Below are positions 29,000-38,567 of a stretch of 60,891 bases of DNA, one piece after another. The stretch spans positions 1 to 60,891 of the forward strand of contig JAEDJA010000013.1 of NCBI GenBank assembly GCA_016296575.1, read 5' to 3'. Under the pieces are notes generated by a model. That model had not been told where the DNA came from. It did not search any database and saw only the letters and a program-made list of their open reading frames with translations. The position numbers and the translations under genes were made by a program. How positions within the stretch are numbered: position 1 is the first letter of the stretch; the number at the start of each line of letters is the position of its first letter. Source of the stretch: Treponema sp. GTDB lineage: Bacteria; Spirochaetota; Spirochaetia; Treponematales; Treponemataceae.

Positions 29000-29021
29000 A
29001 ATTTCACTTAAATTTCACTTA
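29000..29021. repeat. Tandem 11-bp repeat between divergent promoters
   Basis: AATTTCACTTA occurs twice in perfect head-to-tail order. The 11-base period is about one helical turn, so a protein could bind both copies on one face of the DNA. It lies upstream of both the alr promoter and the lipoprotein/thrC promoter. Confidence 0.6.
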
Positions 29022-29034
29022 TAATAGTAATTTA

Positions 29035-29063
29035 TTGAGATAATCATACTTTTTTGGTATACT
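29035..29063 (+). promoter_or_regulatory. Promoter of the lipoprotein-thrC operon
   Basis: TTGAGA (29035-29040), 17-base spacer, TATACT (29058-29063) with an extended -10 TG two bases before it. The predicted start near 29070 gives a leader of about 19 bases before the ATG at 29089, with a weak AGGAA ribosome site. Confidence 0.6.
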
Positions 29064-29088
29064 AAAAGGAATATCAGGAAATTGAGTT

Positions 29089-30045
29089 ATGAAAAAAATT
29101 AGATTATTAACAGTTTTTGCAATTACAGTCCTCTTTTCAGGTTGTGTAACTACATCTGAAATAAAGGATGAACCAGATATAGAAACAGTTCAGAAAGAAA
29201 TAGAATCAGAAAAAAAAGAAATACAGGTAGTATCTATCAGTGAAACTTTTTATAACACACTTATGGATACAGATTTCATTCTCCAGTCCAGTCCAAAACG
29301 AACTTCTGTAGGAAAAAAATTTGACGGAGCTTATGTTCTCAGAGTACAGGATGATAATGGAAACGCACGTAAAGCATTTCCAATCACAGTAAGTTATCCA
29401 TCTTCTCGAATAAATGACGTAATCACATATGCAACAGAAAACCTAGTTTCCGATGATGAGGGAATTGTAAGTTTTACAGCTCCAGTTCCAGAATTTCCAT
29501 GTAACGACAAGGTAACCTTCTACGCAACCCCAGATCCTTCCGATCAGAAATCAGCACAGATTGCACTGGATTTTTCTGTACAGTCTGCCTATGAAGTAAG
29601 ATCAACTATGGTTTATAAATCAGGCGTTCTTTTTGTGTGGGACCTTAACGAAAAAGGCTTTCCAACATCAAACTCTACTGCCATTCTGACCGAATTCAGA
29701 AACCGTGGAATTTATGCAGGAAATGCACCTGTTTCAGATTCTTCATACATTTCAAAATCAATTAATGAACTTTACAAAGCTAACAAGAAAATGCTTGACG
29801 GCAGCGGAACTGCTTACCTTATTGCGGGAACCGTAGAATTTGTAAAACCAGTTTATGCAGAAGATGGTCTTCAGATTTGTGAACTCCGTGCTCCACTTTC
29901 CTGCGTGGACATGAAAACCGGAAAGGTACTTTATGAAACAACAGTAACTTGTACAGCATCAGGAAAAACTTACTGGTACGCAGTACAGAACTGTAAAGAT
30001 GAACTTGCAAAAAAATTTGTTGATGCTGTAATTTACGGCATGTAA
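29089..30045 (+). CDS. Lipoprotein of unknown function
   Basis: A 318-residue lipoprotein: short basic start, hydrophobic core and lipobox LFSGC with the Cys at about residue 19. A Glu/Lys-rich linker follows. Two globular parts can be seen: an Ig-like beta-strand region (about 70-170) and a C-terminal alpha/beta region (about 190-318) in which AYLIAGTVEFV and DMKTGKVLYETTVTCTASG resemble the strand pattern of periplasmic CsgG/LpoB-type proteins. That resemblance is weak. It is 25 bases upstream of thrC and shares its promoter, though no functional link to threonine synthesis is apparent. Confidence 0.78.
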   Translation: MKKIRLLTVFAITVLFSGCVTTSEIKDEPDIETVQKEIESEKKEIQVVSISETFYNTLMDTDFILQSSPKRTSVGKKFDGAYVLRVQDDNGNARKAFPITVSYPSSRINDVITYATENLVSDDEGIVSFTAPVPEFPCNDKVTFYATPDPSDQKSAQIALDFSVQSAYEVRSTMVYKSGVLFVWDLNEKGFPTSNSTAILTEFRNRGIYAGNAPVSDSSYISKSINELYKANKKMLDGSGTAYLIAGTVEFVKPVYAEDGLQICELRAPLSCVDMKTGKVLYETTVTCTASGKTYWYAVQNCKDELAKKFVDAVIYGM

Positions 30046-30070
30046 TAAACAGTATATATTTGGAGTAATT

Positions 30071-31486
30071 ATGATTTACACAGACACAAGAGACAGCAAT
30101 GTAAAAACTACATTTAAAAACGCAGTTATGTCGGGAATGAACAAAGAAACAGGCGGACTTTATATCCCTGTTGAATTCCCAAAACTGGATCCCGCATTCC
30201 TTGCTAAGAATCCTGAACCATCTTTCCGCGACGTAGCCTTTAATATGGCAAAACCTTACGTAGAAGGTGAAATTCCAGATGAAGATCTTATGGCAATCAT
30301 TCAGGATGCATATCCTTTTACTCCAAAAATCCAGCCATTGGACAACATTTCTTACGTTCTTGAACTGTTCCACGGACCAACATGTGCTTTCAAAGATTTC
30401 GGAGCCCGTTTCATGGCACGAGTAATGTCTTATTTCAACAAAGATGAAGGTTCAAATCTTCACATTCTGGTTGCAACTTCAGGTGATACAGGATCTGCTG
30501 TAGGTTCTGCTTTCCACAACGTTCCAGGCATTGATGTAACAATTCTTTATCCGGAAGGAAAGATTTCTGCAATACAGGAAAAACAGCTTTCAACATTTAC
30601 AGGAAATGTTCGTGCCCTAAAAGTAAAGGGAACTTTCGATGACTGTCAGAAACTGGTAAAAACAGCTTTCACAGATGAAGAACTCCGATCAAAGCTTCGT
30701 CTTTCATCAGCAAACTCAATCAATATTGCACGTCTTCTTCCTCAGGGCTTCTACTACATGTATTCTGCACTTACAGTAAGAAACCGTGCTTCAATTGACA
30801 ACAAGATTACAGATCCAGCTATCATCATGGTAGTTCCTTCTGGAAACTTTGGTAACCTTACCTCTGGTCTTATTGCCAAAGAAATGGGTGCACCAATTGC
30901 AGGTTTTACAGCAGCAACAAACACAAACAAAACAATTCCAGACTGGATTGCCACAGGTGAATACAATGCCCGTCCATCTGTTGAAACTTATGCCAATGCT
31001 ATGGATGTAGGTGCTCCTTCAAACTATGAACGCATCAAAGCCATGTACACATTGGAAGAAGTTCGTCAGCAATTTGCTTCTTACTGGCTTGATAACGATG
31101 GAATCAAACAGGCAATATCAGATTGTAACAAGAAAACAGGTTACATCATCGACCCACACGGAGCTATTGGCTGGAAAGCATGGGAAGACATCAAAAACGG
31201 CGGAATGGAAGCTCTTTTAAACGGAGCAAAAAATGACTTTGAAAAACCTGGTCTTACAACAAACATTCCAGAATGGGCAGTAAGTGTAAAAGACAAGAAA
31301 GCAGTTGGTGTTATTCTTGAAACTGCACATCCTGCAAAATTTGGAAACATTGTTCAGGATTCAATCGGCCGTGAACCACCACTTCCTTCACGTCTTGAAG
31401 AAGTTATGAAGCTTCCAGACAGAGCCGTTTCAATGGAAAACGACTACAATCTTTTCAAAGCCTGGCTTCTTGCAAATCTTGAATAA
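30071..31486 (+). CDS. thrC: Threonine synthase
   Basis: Converts O-phosphohomoserine to threonine. The PLP Lys is residue 108 in HGPTCAFKDFGARF; the phosphate-binding segment is ATSGDTGSAVGSAF, and PSGNFGNLTSGLIAKEMG follows. The 471-residue length fits the longer threonine synthase class. TTGGAGTAATT gives a good ribosome site before the ATG. The last 43 bases overlap the tail of the convergent ABC-permease gene, so neither gene has room for its own terminator. Confidence 0.96.
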   Translation: MIYTDTRDSNVKTTFKNAVMSGMNKETGGLYIPVEFPKLDPAFLAKNPEPSFRDVAFNMAKPYVEGEIPDEDLMAIIQDAYPFTPKIQPLDNISYVLELFHGPTCAFKDFGARFMARVMSYFNKDEGSNLHILVATSGDTGSAVGSAFHNVPGIDVTILYPEGKISAIQEKQLSTFTGNVRALKVKGTFDDCQKLVKTAFTDEELRSKLRLSSANSINIARLLPQGFYYMYSALTVRNRASIDNKITDPAIIMVVPSGNFGNLTSGLIAKEMGAPIAGFTAATNTNKTIPDWIATGEYNARPSVETYANAMDVGAPSNYERIKAMYTLEEVRQQFASYWLDNDGIKQAISDCNKKTGYIIDPHGAIGWKAWEDIKNGGMEALLNGAKNDFEKPGLTTNIPEWAVSVKDKKAVGVILETAHPAKFGNIVQDSIGREPPLPSRLEEVMKLPDRAVSMENDYNLFKAWLLANLE

Positions 31487-33654
31487 AGCTTAAAAAGAAC
31501 ATAAAGTGCCGCAAGTAAAAGCGGTATTACGGCGAAGATGAATATCAGCGTGATGTTTTTCATGCGGTTGAAATCTTCGCCGTTTAATTTATAAAGGGTT
31601 CTATTTACCGTTGTTTTTTGCTGAAGCTCTGCCAGTTCCGAAAGTCCATTTTGATTCAGCACATGATAAGTAAGCCATTCAAAGTTACGGTAATCACCTT
31701 CTTCGCCACCTGCATACCCGTTCATAAGGCTGTTCAAAAAATATCGGTTGGAAATTACAGTTATTTTCTGATCTTTTGATTTTGCCCCTACTACAAGATT
31801 CATCTTTTCCTTACCACTTCCCATGTCAGTTGCAGTAAAAGGATTTGTATCCATAAGAAGTTCAGCTTCAAAATTCAAAGGTTCGCTCCAGGCAGCCTGT
31901 GTCGTTACCAGGAAAGGTTCAGCTTTTTCAGAAAGTTCAAGAGGTACAGTCCAGAAGAAATTCAAGCCGTGAACTGCATTTTTCTGAGGTGGCAGCGTTA
32001 CCCATAAAGGATAATTGATGCTCTGCTGCATTTCACCCTGATCATCTGAATACATAAGAATCCTTACACAGGAAATATCCTTTGCAACAGCTGAAGTAAA
32101 ATGAATTCCGTAATCAGCGAACAGCGTTTCAAGACTGTAATTATTGTTATATGAGAGACTCCAGTCACCTGAAATAGAACTAGATACCGGACTGTAGGCA
32201 AAAGTCACCAATCCTTTTCCATCTGCAATATATCTGGAAAGAGAATCAACGTTTGATCTTGTTAGATTTTGTCCACCAAGCACAAAAACAGGTCCCGTCA
32301 AGCCAGAAAGCACGGAATCAAAACTGCTGTCCAGAACAATTTCATCTGTCTGAATGTTCTGATTTTCAAGCCAGGGCCTTAAATAAGAGTAATCACTATC
32401 CAAAGACTCGTTTTCAGCGCAAACAAAATGAACCTGAGGAACACTACCTTTTACAAGAATAAGAATGTTTGAATCCAGAAGATATTCCAGAGTTTCCGAT
32501 GAAAGAATGAATGGAATTGCCATCACTTTTCCTTCATATTCAAGAATAATTGCAGAATAAACACTTATGTATTCGGTGGAGCTTTTGTTTACATTTCTAA
32601 AACTTTGTGGATAAATTCCGTAAGCATTAAGTGAAGCAGCCGCTTTATCATCTTTGTCGGGATTTATAACCTGAAGACTTATCCTGTCATTTTCAAGACA
32701 ATACTCATAAAGATAATCCTTTACATCGCGGACCTGTGGATAATAATTTTTTAAGGCCGGACTTAGGTAATAGGAAATTTTCAAAGGTGAAGTTACAGAA
32801 TCTAGAAGATTTTTTGTAGCTTTCGTAACTGAATATGACTTGGTCTTAGAAAAATCAATGCGTCTGTAATAACGGAAAGAGTTCATAAAAAGAAGAAGAA
32901 CAGCTAAACCTGGAAGAAGAATTGACTTAAAAGCAGAAAGCTTTTTTCCTTTCTGTTTTTCTTTAACAAGAACAGAAGCAGTAATAAAAAGTGATGTAAA
33001 GAACAGAAGAAAAGAAAAATCTCTTGTATCAAAAATCCCTTTGGAAGCTGCATCAAAATGCCAGGCAAAGCTAAGGTTCTTGAAAATCAGAGTGAAAATG
33101 GAGTCAGTGGAAAAATACACTGTAAAAAGATGTGCAGAATTGAATGCTGCAAGAATAACTGCGGAAAGAGCAAAACCAGCGGCTGTATTTTTTGTAAAAC
33201 AGTAGATGAATTTGCAGAGTGAAACACACAAAATTCCATAAAAAAGAAGAAAAACAAATGGAACAAATACAGCGGATGGATCCACATCTCCAAAAAAGCT
33301 GACAAAAAGTGGCACAAAAAGTAAAAATGCAACTGAAACAAAGAATAAAAGTCCATTGCATAATATCTCAAGAACAGTCTGAACACTGGTTTTTAACGGT
33401 ACAAAGGAATCATAAAGATTCAAGGATTTTTTTGAAGAAAGAGCCGGCACAAAAAGAATAGCAGCATAAGGAACATTTGCCCAGAAATTTACAAGTTCAA
33501 CGGAGCCGTTTCCCGAAAAAAATCCACCCTTAAAGAAAAAAAGTGCGGAAATCACCAGTACAAAAGCAATGGTCAAAAGGTAGAAAAAAATATGCCCCAG
33601 GGAGGATTTTAAATATTGAAAAAAGAATGCTTTCGCAGATTTATTGATTTTCAT
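31444..33654 (-). CDS. ABC-2 permease fused to a GldG-like auxiliary domain
   Basis: Probable membrane part of an ABC exporter of the gliding-motility/GldF-GldG class. Residues 1-235 hold about six transmembrane helices (GldF-like permease). A further helix near 245-260 leads into a large extracytoplasmic domain (about 270-690) starting RRIDFSKTKSYSVTKATKNLL, typical of the GldG/ABC auxiliary family. A last helix lies near 700-722. In many bacteria these are two proteins; here they are one. The frame opens at 33660 with GTG, but ATG at 33654 overlaps the stop of the ATPase gene (ATGA) and is preferred. Substrate is unknown; motility is not implied. Confidence 0.8.
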   Translation of the reverse strand: MKINKSAKAFFFQYLKSSLGHIFFYLLTIAFVLVISALFFFKGGFFSGNGSVELVNFWANVPYAAILFVPALSSKKSLNLYDSFVPLKTSVQTVLEILCNGLLFFVSVAFLLFVPLFVSFFGDVDPSAVFVPFVFLLFYGILCVSLCKFIYCFTKNTAAGFALSAVILAAFNSAHLFTVYFSTDSIFTLIFKNLSFAWHFDAASKGIFDTRDFSFLLFFTSLFITASVLVKEKQKGKKLSAFKSILLPGLAVLLLFMNSFRYYRRIDFSKTKSYSVTKATKNLLDSVTSPLKISYYLSPALKNYYPQVRDVKDYLYEYCLENDRISLQVINPDKDDKAAASLNAYGIYPQSFRNVNKSSTEYISVYSAIILEYEGKVMAIPFILSSETLEYLLDSNILILVKGSVPQVHFVCAENESLDSDYSYLRPWLENQNIQTDEIVLDSSFDSVLSGLTGPVFVLGGQNLTRSNVDSLSRYIADGKGLVTFAYSPVSSSISGDWSLSYNNNYSLETLFADYGIHFTSAVAKDISCVRILMYSDDQGEMQQSINYPLWVTLPPQKNAVHGLNFFWTVPLELSEKAEPFLVTTQAAWSEPLNFEAELLMDTNPFTATDMGSGKEKMNLVVGAKSKDQKITVISNRYFLNSLMNGYAGGEEGDYRNFEWLTYHVLNQNGLSELAELQQKTTVNRTLYKLNGEDFNRMKNITLIFIFAVIPLLLAALYVLFKLYSRFARSQALKRL

Positions 33655-34373
33655 GAGCACACCTTTAAAAATGCAGCTTCAAAATCCGGGGACTTTGTTT
33701 TTTCGATTATTTCTTTTTCAGTGCCCTGTGCCACGATTTTACCTTTATTCATGATTACAATATTTTTACAAAGATTATGAACTTCACCAAGAATATGGGT
33801 GGAAATAAGAACGCAATGATCTTTTGCATAAGACAAGATCAGTTTTTCCATTTCCTTCATCTGATTTGGATCCAGTCCCGACATTAATTCATCCAGGATA
33901 AGATTTTCCGGCTGGTGAATTATACCTTGTGCAAAGGAAACCCGCTGACGGTAACCTTTAGAAAGCTCCCCAATTTTTTTAAAAGCCACTTCATTAAGAG
34001 AGCATTTTTTTATCACTTCAAGAACCTGTTTTTCAAAAGCTTCTACATTGTGAACCCTTGCGGCATAGGACAGAAAATCGTAGACCGCCATGTCTTTTGG
34101 AAGCTCTGTAATTTCAGGCACATATCCTGTACATTCTTTTACAAAAACAGGATTGTCTTCAGCATTAACCTCCAGATTATCTTTTCCGCTTACAAAAACA
34201 TTGCCGGAAGAAGGATAATGAACTGCGCACATAGCCTTAATCACAGTGGATTTTCCTGAACCGTTGGCACCAAGAAGAGCCGTAACACTTCCCTTTTCCA
34301 ATGAAAAAGTAATGTCTTCCACGTCCAGAGTCTTACCTTTATAGCTTTTAGAAAAATGTTCAATTCTGATCAT
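33651..34373 (-). CDS. ABC transporter ATPase (GldA-like)
   Basis: A 240-residue ATPase: Walker A GANGSGKST, signature motif LSKGYRQRV, Walker B NLILDELMSGLDPNQ and the H-loop His in LISTHI. It powers the fused permease/auxiliary protein encoded directly downstream, with which it overlaps by four bases. The sequence type matches the subfamily that pairs with ABC-2 permeases (GldA, NatA-like). It starts 10 bases after the stop of the methyltransferase gene and is probably co-transcribed with it. Confidence 0.93.
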   Translation of the reverse strand: MIRIEHFSKSYKGKTLDVEDITFSLEKGSVTALLGANGSGKSTVIKAMCAVHYPSSGNVFVSGKDNLEVNAEDNPVFVKECTGYVPEITELPKDMAVYDFLSYAARVHNVEAFEKQVLEVIKKCSLNEVAFKKIGELSKGYRQRVSFAQGIIHQPENLILDELMSGLDPNQMKEMEKLILSYAKDHCVLISTHILGEVHNLCKNIVIMNKGKIVAQGTEKEIIEKTKSPDFEAAFLKVCS

Positions 34374-34383
34374 CTTGTTCTTC

Positions 34384-35520
34384 TTAAAATTTAATTACCT
34401 GGTCAGGCTCAGGCTTTTTTACCGAGATTTCCCATGCTTTGTGGCATTTTGAGCCTTCGAAATCCTTATCAATAGTTCTGGATGTAATATCTTTTGCAGA
34501 AATTGAAAAGCCGTATTTTGTATTATGAGGAAGCTTACTTTCATCAAAAATCAGGCGTTTTGAATTTGTTGAAAAATACAGTTTTCCGTTTTCGTTCAGA
34601 AGATCAAGACAATCCGAAACAAGCTTTGGCCAGTCCCGGTTGATATCCAGAATATTCTTACTCATCTTGCTGTTGGAAAAAGTCGGCGGATCCAGAATGA
34701 TAATATCAAATCTTTCTTTCTCTGAAAGGTTCATTTTTGCTTTTTCTTCAAGCATACCTATTACATCACAACGGGTAAAACTGTATTTGGTTTTTTCAAC
34801 AAAACCGTTCAGTTCCAGATTTTCTTTTGCCCATGAAAGATAAGTATTTGAAAGGTCCCAGGATTCCACACCGGATGCATTCCCCCCCGCAGCATAAACC
34901 GAAAAACTTCCTGTATAGCAGAAAAGATTCAAGACCTTTTTTCCCGAACATTCATCGCGGACAATATTTCTTAAAGGTCTGTGATCAAAGAAAAGCCCTG
35001 TATCAAGGTAGGAAGACAGATTTATCTTAAAAAGAGCGCCGCATTCTGAAACAGTAATTACAAGAGGCTGCTCCTCATTTTTTTCATACTGTTTTGTTCC
35101 CTTCTGCTGTTTTCTCTCTTTTAAAATAATATGATCTGGCTGAAGGTTCAGAAGCTTTGCAGTCTGTTTGCACATAAGTGAAAGCCATTCTTTTTCATCA
35201 TTTTGGTCTTTATCATAAGGCCGTTCATAAAGATAAACAACTGCATAACGGCGGGATGCAATGTCATTTTCAACAGTAAGATCATTGGCAGAAATTCTAG
35301 CATTCTGAGCTGAAAGGAAACGTGCTGCTTCCATAGGTCCATCTACATCAAAAGGAAGTGCTTCGTAAACATCAACAGAAAGTGGAACTTCCGGAATATC
35401 TTTATCGTAAAGACGGAAACAGGTAACACGGTTTTTTCGTGCCCATTTTTTTAGTTCCTTATATTTTTTTGAAATTCTGTTGTAAAAAATTTCTGCCTGG
35501 TATGTATCTTTATCTGTCAT
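34384..35520 (-). CDS. RlmK-like 23S rRNA guanine-N7 methyltransferase
   Basis: SAM-dependent methyltransferase that resembles the C-terminal (RlmK) half of the E. coli RlmKL fusion, which makes m7G2069 in 23S rRNA. The N-terminal part has the RNA-binding pattern NRISKKYKELKKWARKN and CFRLYDKDIPE. The linker KERKQQKGTKQYEK and DTGLFFDHRPLR are characteristic. The SAM site is LNLFCYTGSFSVYA and the catalytic segment is IILDPPTFSNS. At 378 residues it is a stand-alone version with no RlmL half. It is divergent from smc. A -10 box (TATAAT, 35530-35535) lies 9 bases from the ATG; the -35 is weak. Confidence 0.85.
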   Translation of the reverse strand: MTDKDTYQAEIFYNRISKKYKELKKWARKNRVTCFRLYDKDIPEVPLSVDVYEALPFDVDGPMEAARFLSAQNARISANDLTVENDIASRRYAVVYLYERPYDKDQNDEKEWLSLMCKQTAKLLNLQPDHIILKERKQQKGTKQYEKNEEQPLVITVSECGALFKINLSSYLDTGLFFDHRPLRNIVRDECSGKKVLNLFCYTGSFSVYAAGGNASGVESWDLSNTYLSWAKENLELNGFVEKTKYSFTRCDVIGMLEEKAKMNLSEKERFDIIILDPPTFSNSKMSKNILDINRDWPKLVSDCLDLLNENGKLYFSTNSKRLIFDESKLPHNTKYGFSISAKDITSRTIDKDFEGSKCHKAWEISVKKPEPDQVIKF

Positions 35521-35591
35521 ATTATTTTTATTATATCAAAAAGGATTGAATAAATCACCTTGAAGGACCTTGATACACCAGCCTAAAATCA

Positions 35592-35620
35592 TTGAATTCA
35601 ATGTAATTTTCCGTTATAAT
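35592..35620 (+). promoter_or_regulatory. Promoter of the smc operon
   Basis: TTGAAT (35592-35597), 17-base spacer, TATAAT (35615-35620). The predicted start near 35627 leaves a leader of about 25 bases containing GAGGA before the GTG start at 35652. It would serve smc and the envelope genes and serS downstream. Confidence 0.6.
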
Positions 35621-35651
35621 AAGAAGATATTTTATATTTGAGGACATATTT

Positions 35652-38567
35652 GTGTTTTTAAAAAGTCTGGACATATACGGTTTCAAATCCTTTGCTGACA
35701 AGACTCACATTGACTTTGCCGACGGTATTACTGCCCTTCTTGGACCAAACGGCTGTGGAAAAAGTAATATTGTTGATGCAATTAAATGGGTAATTGCCGA
35801 AAACCGTGCAAAAAATCTCCGTGCCGAAAAAATGGAAGATGTTATCTTCAACGGTACTGAACGAAGACAGCCTTTAAACACAGCTGAAGTCACACTCACC
35901 CTTTCAAATAAAAACAAAATTCTTCCAATCGATGAAGAAGAAATTGCCATCAAACGCCGTCTCTACCGTTCTGGTGATCAGGAATATTTCATCAACAACA
36001 GGCAGGTAGGTCCAACAGAAATCAGAAAGCTTTTCATGGATACCGGTGTTGGTAAAGCTGCCTACTCTGTTATGGAACAGGGTAAAATTGACCAGATTCT
36101 TTCTAGCAAACCAGAAGACCGCCGTTATCTTTTTGAAGAAGCAGCCGGTATTTCCCGAAGTAAGGCCGAATGTCAGGAAGCCGAACGTGAACTTGAAAGA
36201 ACCAGACTGAACATGAAGCAGATCGAAATAGCCATGGCGGAAATTAAACGCAGCTACGATACACTCAAAGTTCAGAGCGAAAAAACAACAAAATACCGAA
36301 AGCTTAACGAAGATATTTTCAACTACGATCTGGATCTTACCCTGATTCGACTTAAAGATTTTGAACAGGAAAAAATCCGTCATACAGAAGAACTTAAATC
36401 TTACACCGAAAAACGTGACCGTATCCGTGCCGAAATTGAAGAAATCAACAGCACTATTTCCGAAAACATGGACAAAGTTAATGCCATGCAGCAGGAACTT
36501 TACGCCAAACAGGCACAACTTGTTGGTATTGGTCAGGAAAAAAACGGTAAAATGGAACTAATCCAGAACCTGAACAAAAATGCTTCTGAGGTAAAAGAAA
36601 AACTGAACACTCTTGAAGCTCGTCAGGCTGCAATTCAGGAACGAATCGATAACGCTCAAGAAGAAATTGACGAGGCTGAAGCTGAACTTTACGATAAAAA
36701 TAAACGCCTTGAAGAAACTACAAAAAACATTCAGTCTTTTGAAGAGAATATCCACACTGCTTCAAGCCAGATTACCGAAAACGACAGATTAGCCGGACAG
36801 AATAAAGAAAAGATTCAGGCTCTTGGTATTCTTCGTGAGGATCTTCAAAAACAGCTTACTTCCATTACAGAAGATATTGTTTCCATGCTGGACACAAAGC
36901 TAAAAGATGCTGGTTTCTCCGAAAGTGCAATGAAAAAGCACAAGGAAAATCTGGATACAATCATTTCGAAGCTTAAGATTTATGCAGATGGACGAAAAAA
37001 TATTTTTGCCGATGTTGCAGCAGGAAATTCCAAAGGTGATGCTCTTTCAACCCTTAAAGAAGCTGTAAGTGCTTTTGAAGAAATTGGAAACCAGCTGGAA
37101 AAGCTTGAATCAGCAGTACAGGAATACACAGCTTCAACACCTTCTTTCATTACAGAATTCCTTTCACCTGAAGGAATCATGACAAAGAAGCGTTCCATTG
37201 ATGAAAAAATTTTCGATAATATCCGACAGATTGAATCAATCAACAATGAAATTGACAGTTTGAATTCTCAAAACTCAGGTCTTGCAGAAAAGATTGACGA
37301 ATATAAAGAAACTTTACGTAAGCTTCAGGTAACACAAATTCAGATGCAGGAACAGATTTCCAGCGCTGAACAGCAGATTTCCTTTTTCCGCAGAAATCTT
37401 TCTTCCGAACAGAACAGTCTGCGAGAAACAGAAGAAGAACTCTTTACCGAAAACAAGCGTTTTGATGAAACAACAGAACAGATTCACGAAGTTCAAGATG
37501 AACTGGCTGAAATTGAATACCGCGGAAAAAAACTTGCTGATGAAATGAACAAACTGGATCAGGATATTGCAAAATGTAACTCCAGTGTTGAAGGAAAAAG
37601 CGGTACTCTTCAGAAAAAACAGGAAGAACAGAATAAATGTCAGGCTCAGGTAGAAAAGCTGAACTACTCACTTATGAGTTCCGACAACGACATCCGAAAC
37701 ATCAAACAGACTTTCCAGGATAAATATTCCCGTGATCTTATGGAATTTGAAGAAAGGATGTACAAAATCCGAAAACCAGCTTCCGAAATCCGAGATGCAC
37801 TTTCCAAGGCCCGTGAAGAATTTAAATCACTGGGACAGGTAAACCTTATGGCTCCGGAAGAATTCCAGGAAGTCAAGGAACGATACGAACGCCAGAAGTT
37901 AAATTTTGAAGATACTCAGAAATCACTGGAAAATCTTATCCGCGTTTCTGAAGAAATTAAATCAAAATCTTCGGAAATGTTCCTGGAAACTTACAACCAG
38001 ATTAAAAAGAATTTCCACAATATGTTCCGACGCCTTTTCAACGGTGGACGTGCTGAACTTAAGCTTGCCGATCCTCAGAATATTCTTCAGTCTGGTATTG
38101 ATATTTACGCCCAGCCTCCTGGAAAAAAGATGGAACACATTTCACTGCTTTCCGGTGGTGAAAAAACTATGACCGCCGTTGCACTTCTCTTTGCAACTTA
38201 TCAGGTTCGCCCATCTCCTTTCTGTCTGCTGGACGAAATTGATGCAGCTCTTGATGATAAGAACGTTTCATCTTTTGTTACCACACTGGAAAGCTTTGCA
38301 AACGTTTCTCAGTACATTGTAATTACCCATAACAAGAAAACTGTAATGGGTGCAAGTACAATGCTTGGTATTACAATGGAAGAATCTGGTGTTTCAAAAA
38401 TCATTGCACTTCGCCTTGATCAGGATATTAAACGTGGTGCCGAAATTGACCGTAACGAAGTTGTATTTGAGGATGAAGAAATTGATGTTGAAGAAGGTGC
38501 TGTCATTCCACCTCGCCCGCAGAAACGCAAAACTGAAGTAGATTCAAGTAAAGAAAGTGAAGATTAA
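35652..38567 (+). CDS. smc: Chromosome segregation ATPase SMC with an atypical hinge
   Basis: Chromosome-organising SMC protein. The N-terminal head has Walker A GPNGCGKSN (31-39) and KMEDVIFNGT. The C-terminal head has the signature LLSGGEKTMTAV (near 831) and Walker B CLLDEIDAALDD (near 857). Between them are two long coiled coils (about 170-410 and 515-790). The expected globular hinge between the coils is replaced by about 100 residues (414-516) without the conserved glycines of the SMC hinge family. Total length is 971, against about 1150-1200 for most bacterial SMCs. An acidic tail follows the head. GTG is the start (GAGGA nine bases before). Its TAA overlaps the next ATG. Confidence 0.92.
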   Translation: MFLKSLDIYGFKSFADKTHIDFADGITALLGPNGCGKSNIVDAIKWVIAENRAKNLRAEKMEDVIFNGTERRQPLNTAEVTLTLSNKNKILPIDEEEIAIKRRLYRSGDQEYFINNRQVGPTEIRKLFMDTGVGKAAYSVMEQGKIDQILSSKPEDRRYLFEEAAGISRSKAECQEAERELERTRLNMKQIEIAMAEIKRSYDTLKVQSEKTTKYRKLNEDIFNYDLDLTLIRLKDFEQEKIRHTEELKSYTEKRDRIRAEIEEINSTISENMDKVNAMQQELYAKQAQLVGIGQEKNGKMELIQNLNKNASEVKEKLNTLEARQAAIQERIDNAQEEIDEAEAELYDKNKRLEETTKNIQSFEENIHTASSQITENDRLAGQNKEKIQALGILREDLQKQLTSITEDIVSMLDTKLKDAGFSESAMKKHKENLDTIISKLKIYADGRKNIFADVAAGNSKGDALSTLKEAVSAFEEIGNQLEKLESAVQEYTASTPSFITEFLSPEGIMTKKRSIDEKIFDNIRQIESINNEIDSLNSQNSGLAEKIDEYKETLRKLQVTQIQMQEQISSAEQQISFFRRNLSSEQNSLRETEEELFTENKRFDETTEQIHEVQDELAEIEYRGKKLADEMNKLDQDIAKCNSSVEGKSGTLQKKQEEQNKCQAQVEKLNYSLMSSDNDIRNIKQTFQDKYSRDLMEFEERMYKIRKPASEIRDALSKAREEFKSLGQVNLMAPEEFQEVKERYERQKLNFEDTQKSLENLIRVSEEIKSKSSEMFLETYNQIKKNFHNMFRRLFNGGRAELKLADPQNILQSGIDIYAQPPGKKMEHISLLSGGEKTMTAVALLFATYQVRPSPFCLLDEIDAALDDKNVSSFVTTLESFANVSQYIVITHNKKTVMGASTMLGITMEESGVSKIIALRLDQDIKRGAEIDRNEVVFEDEEIDVEEGAVIPPRPQKRKTEVDSSKESED

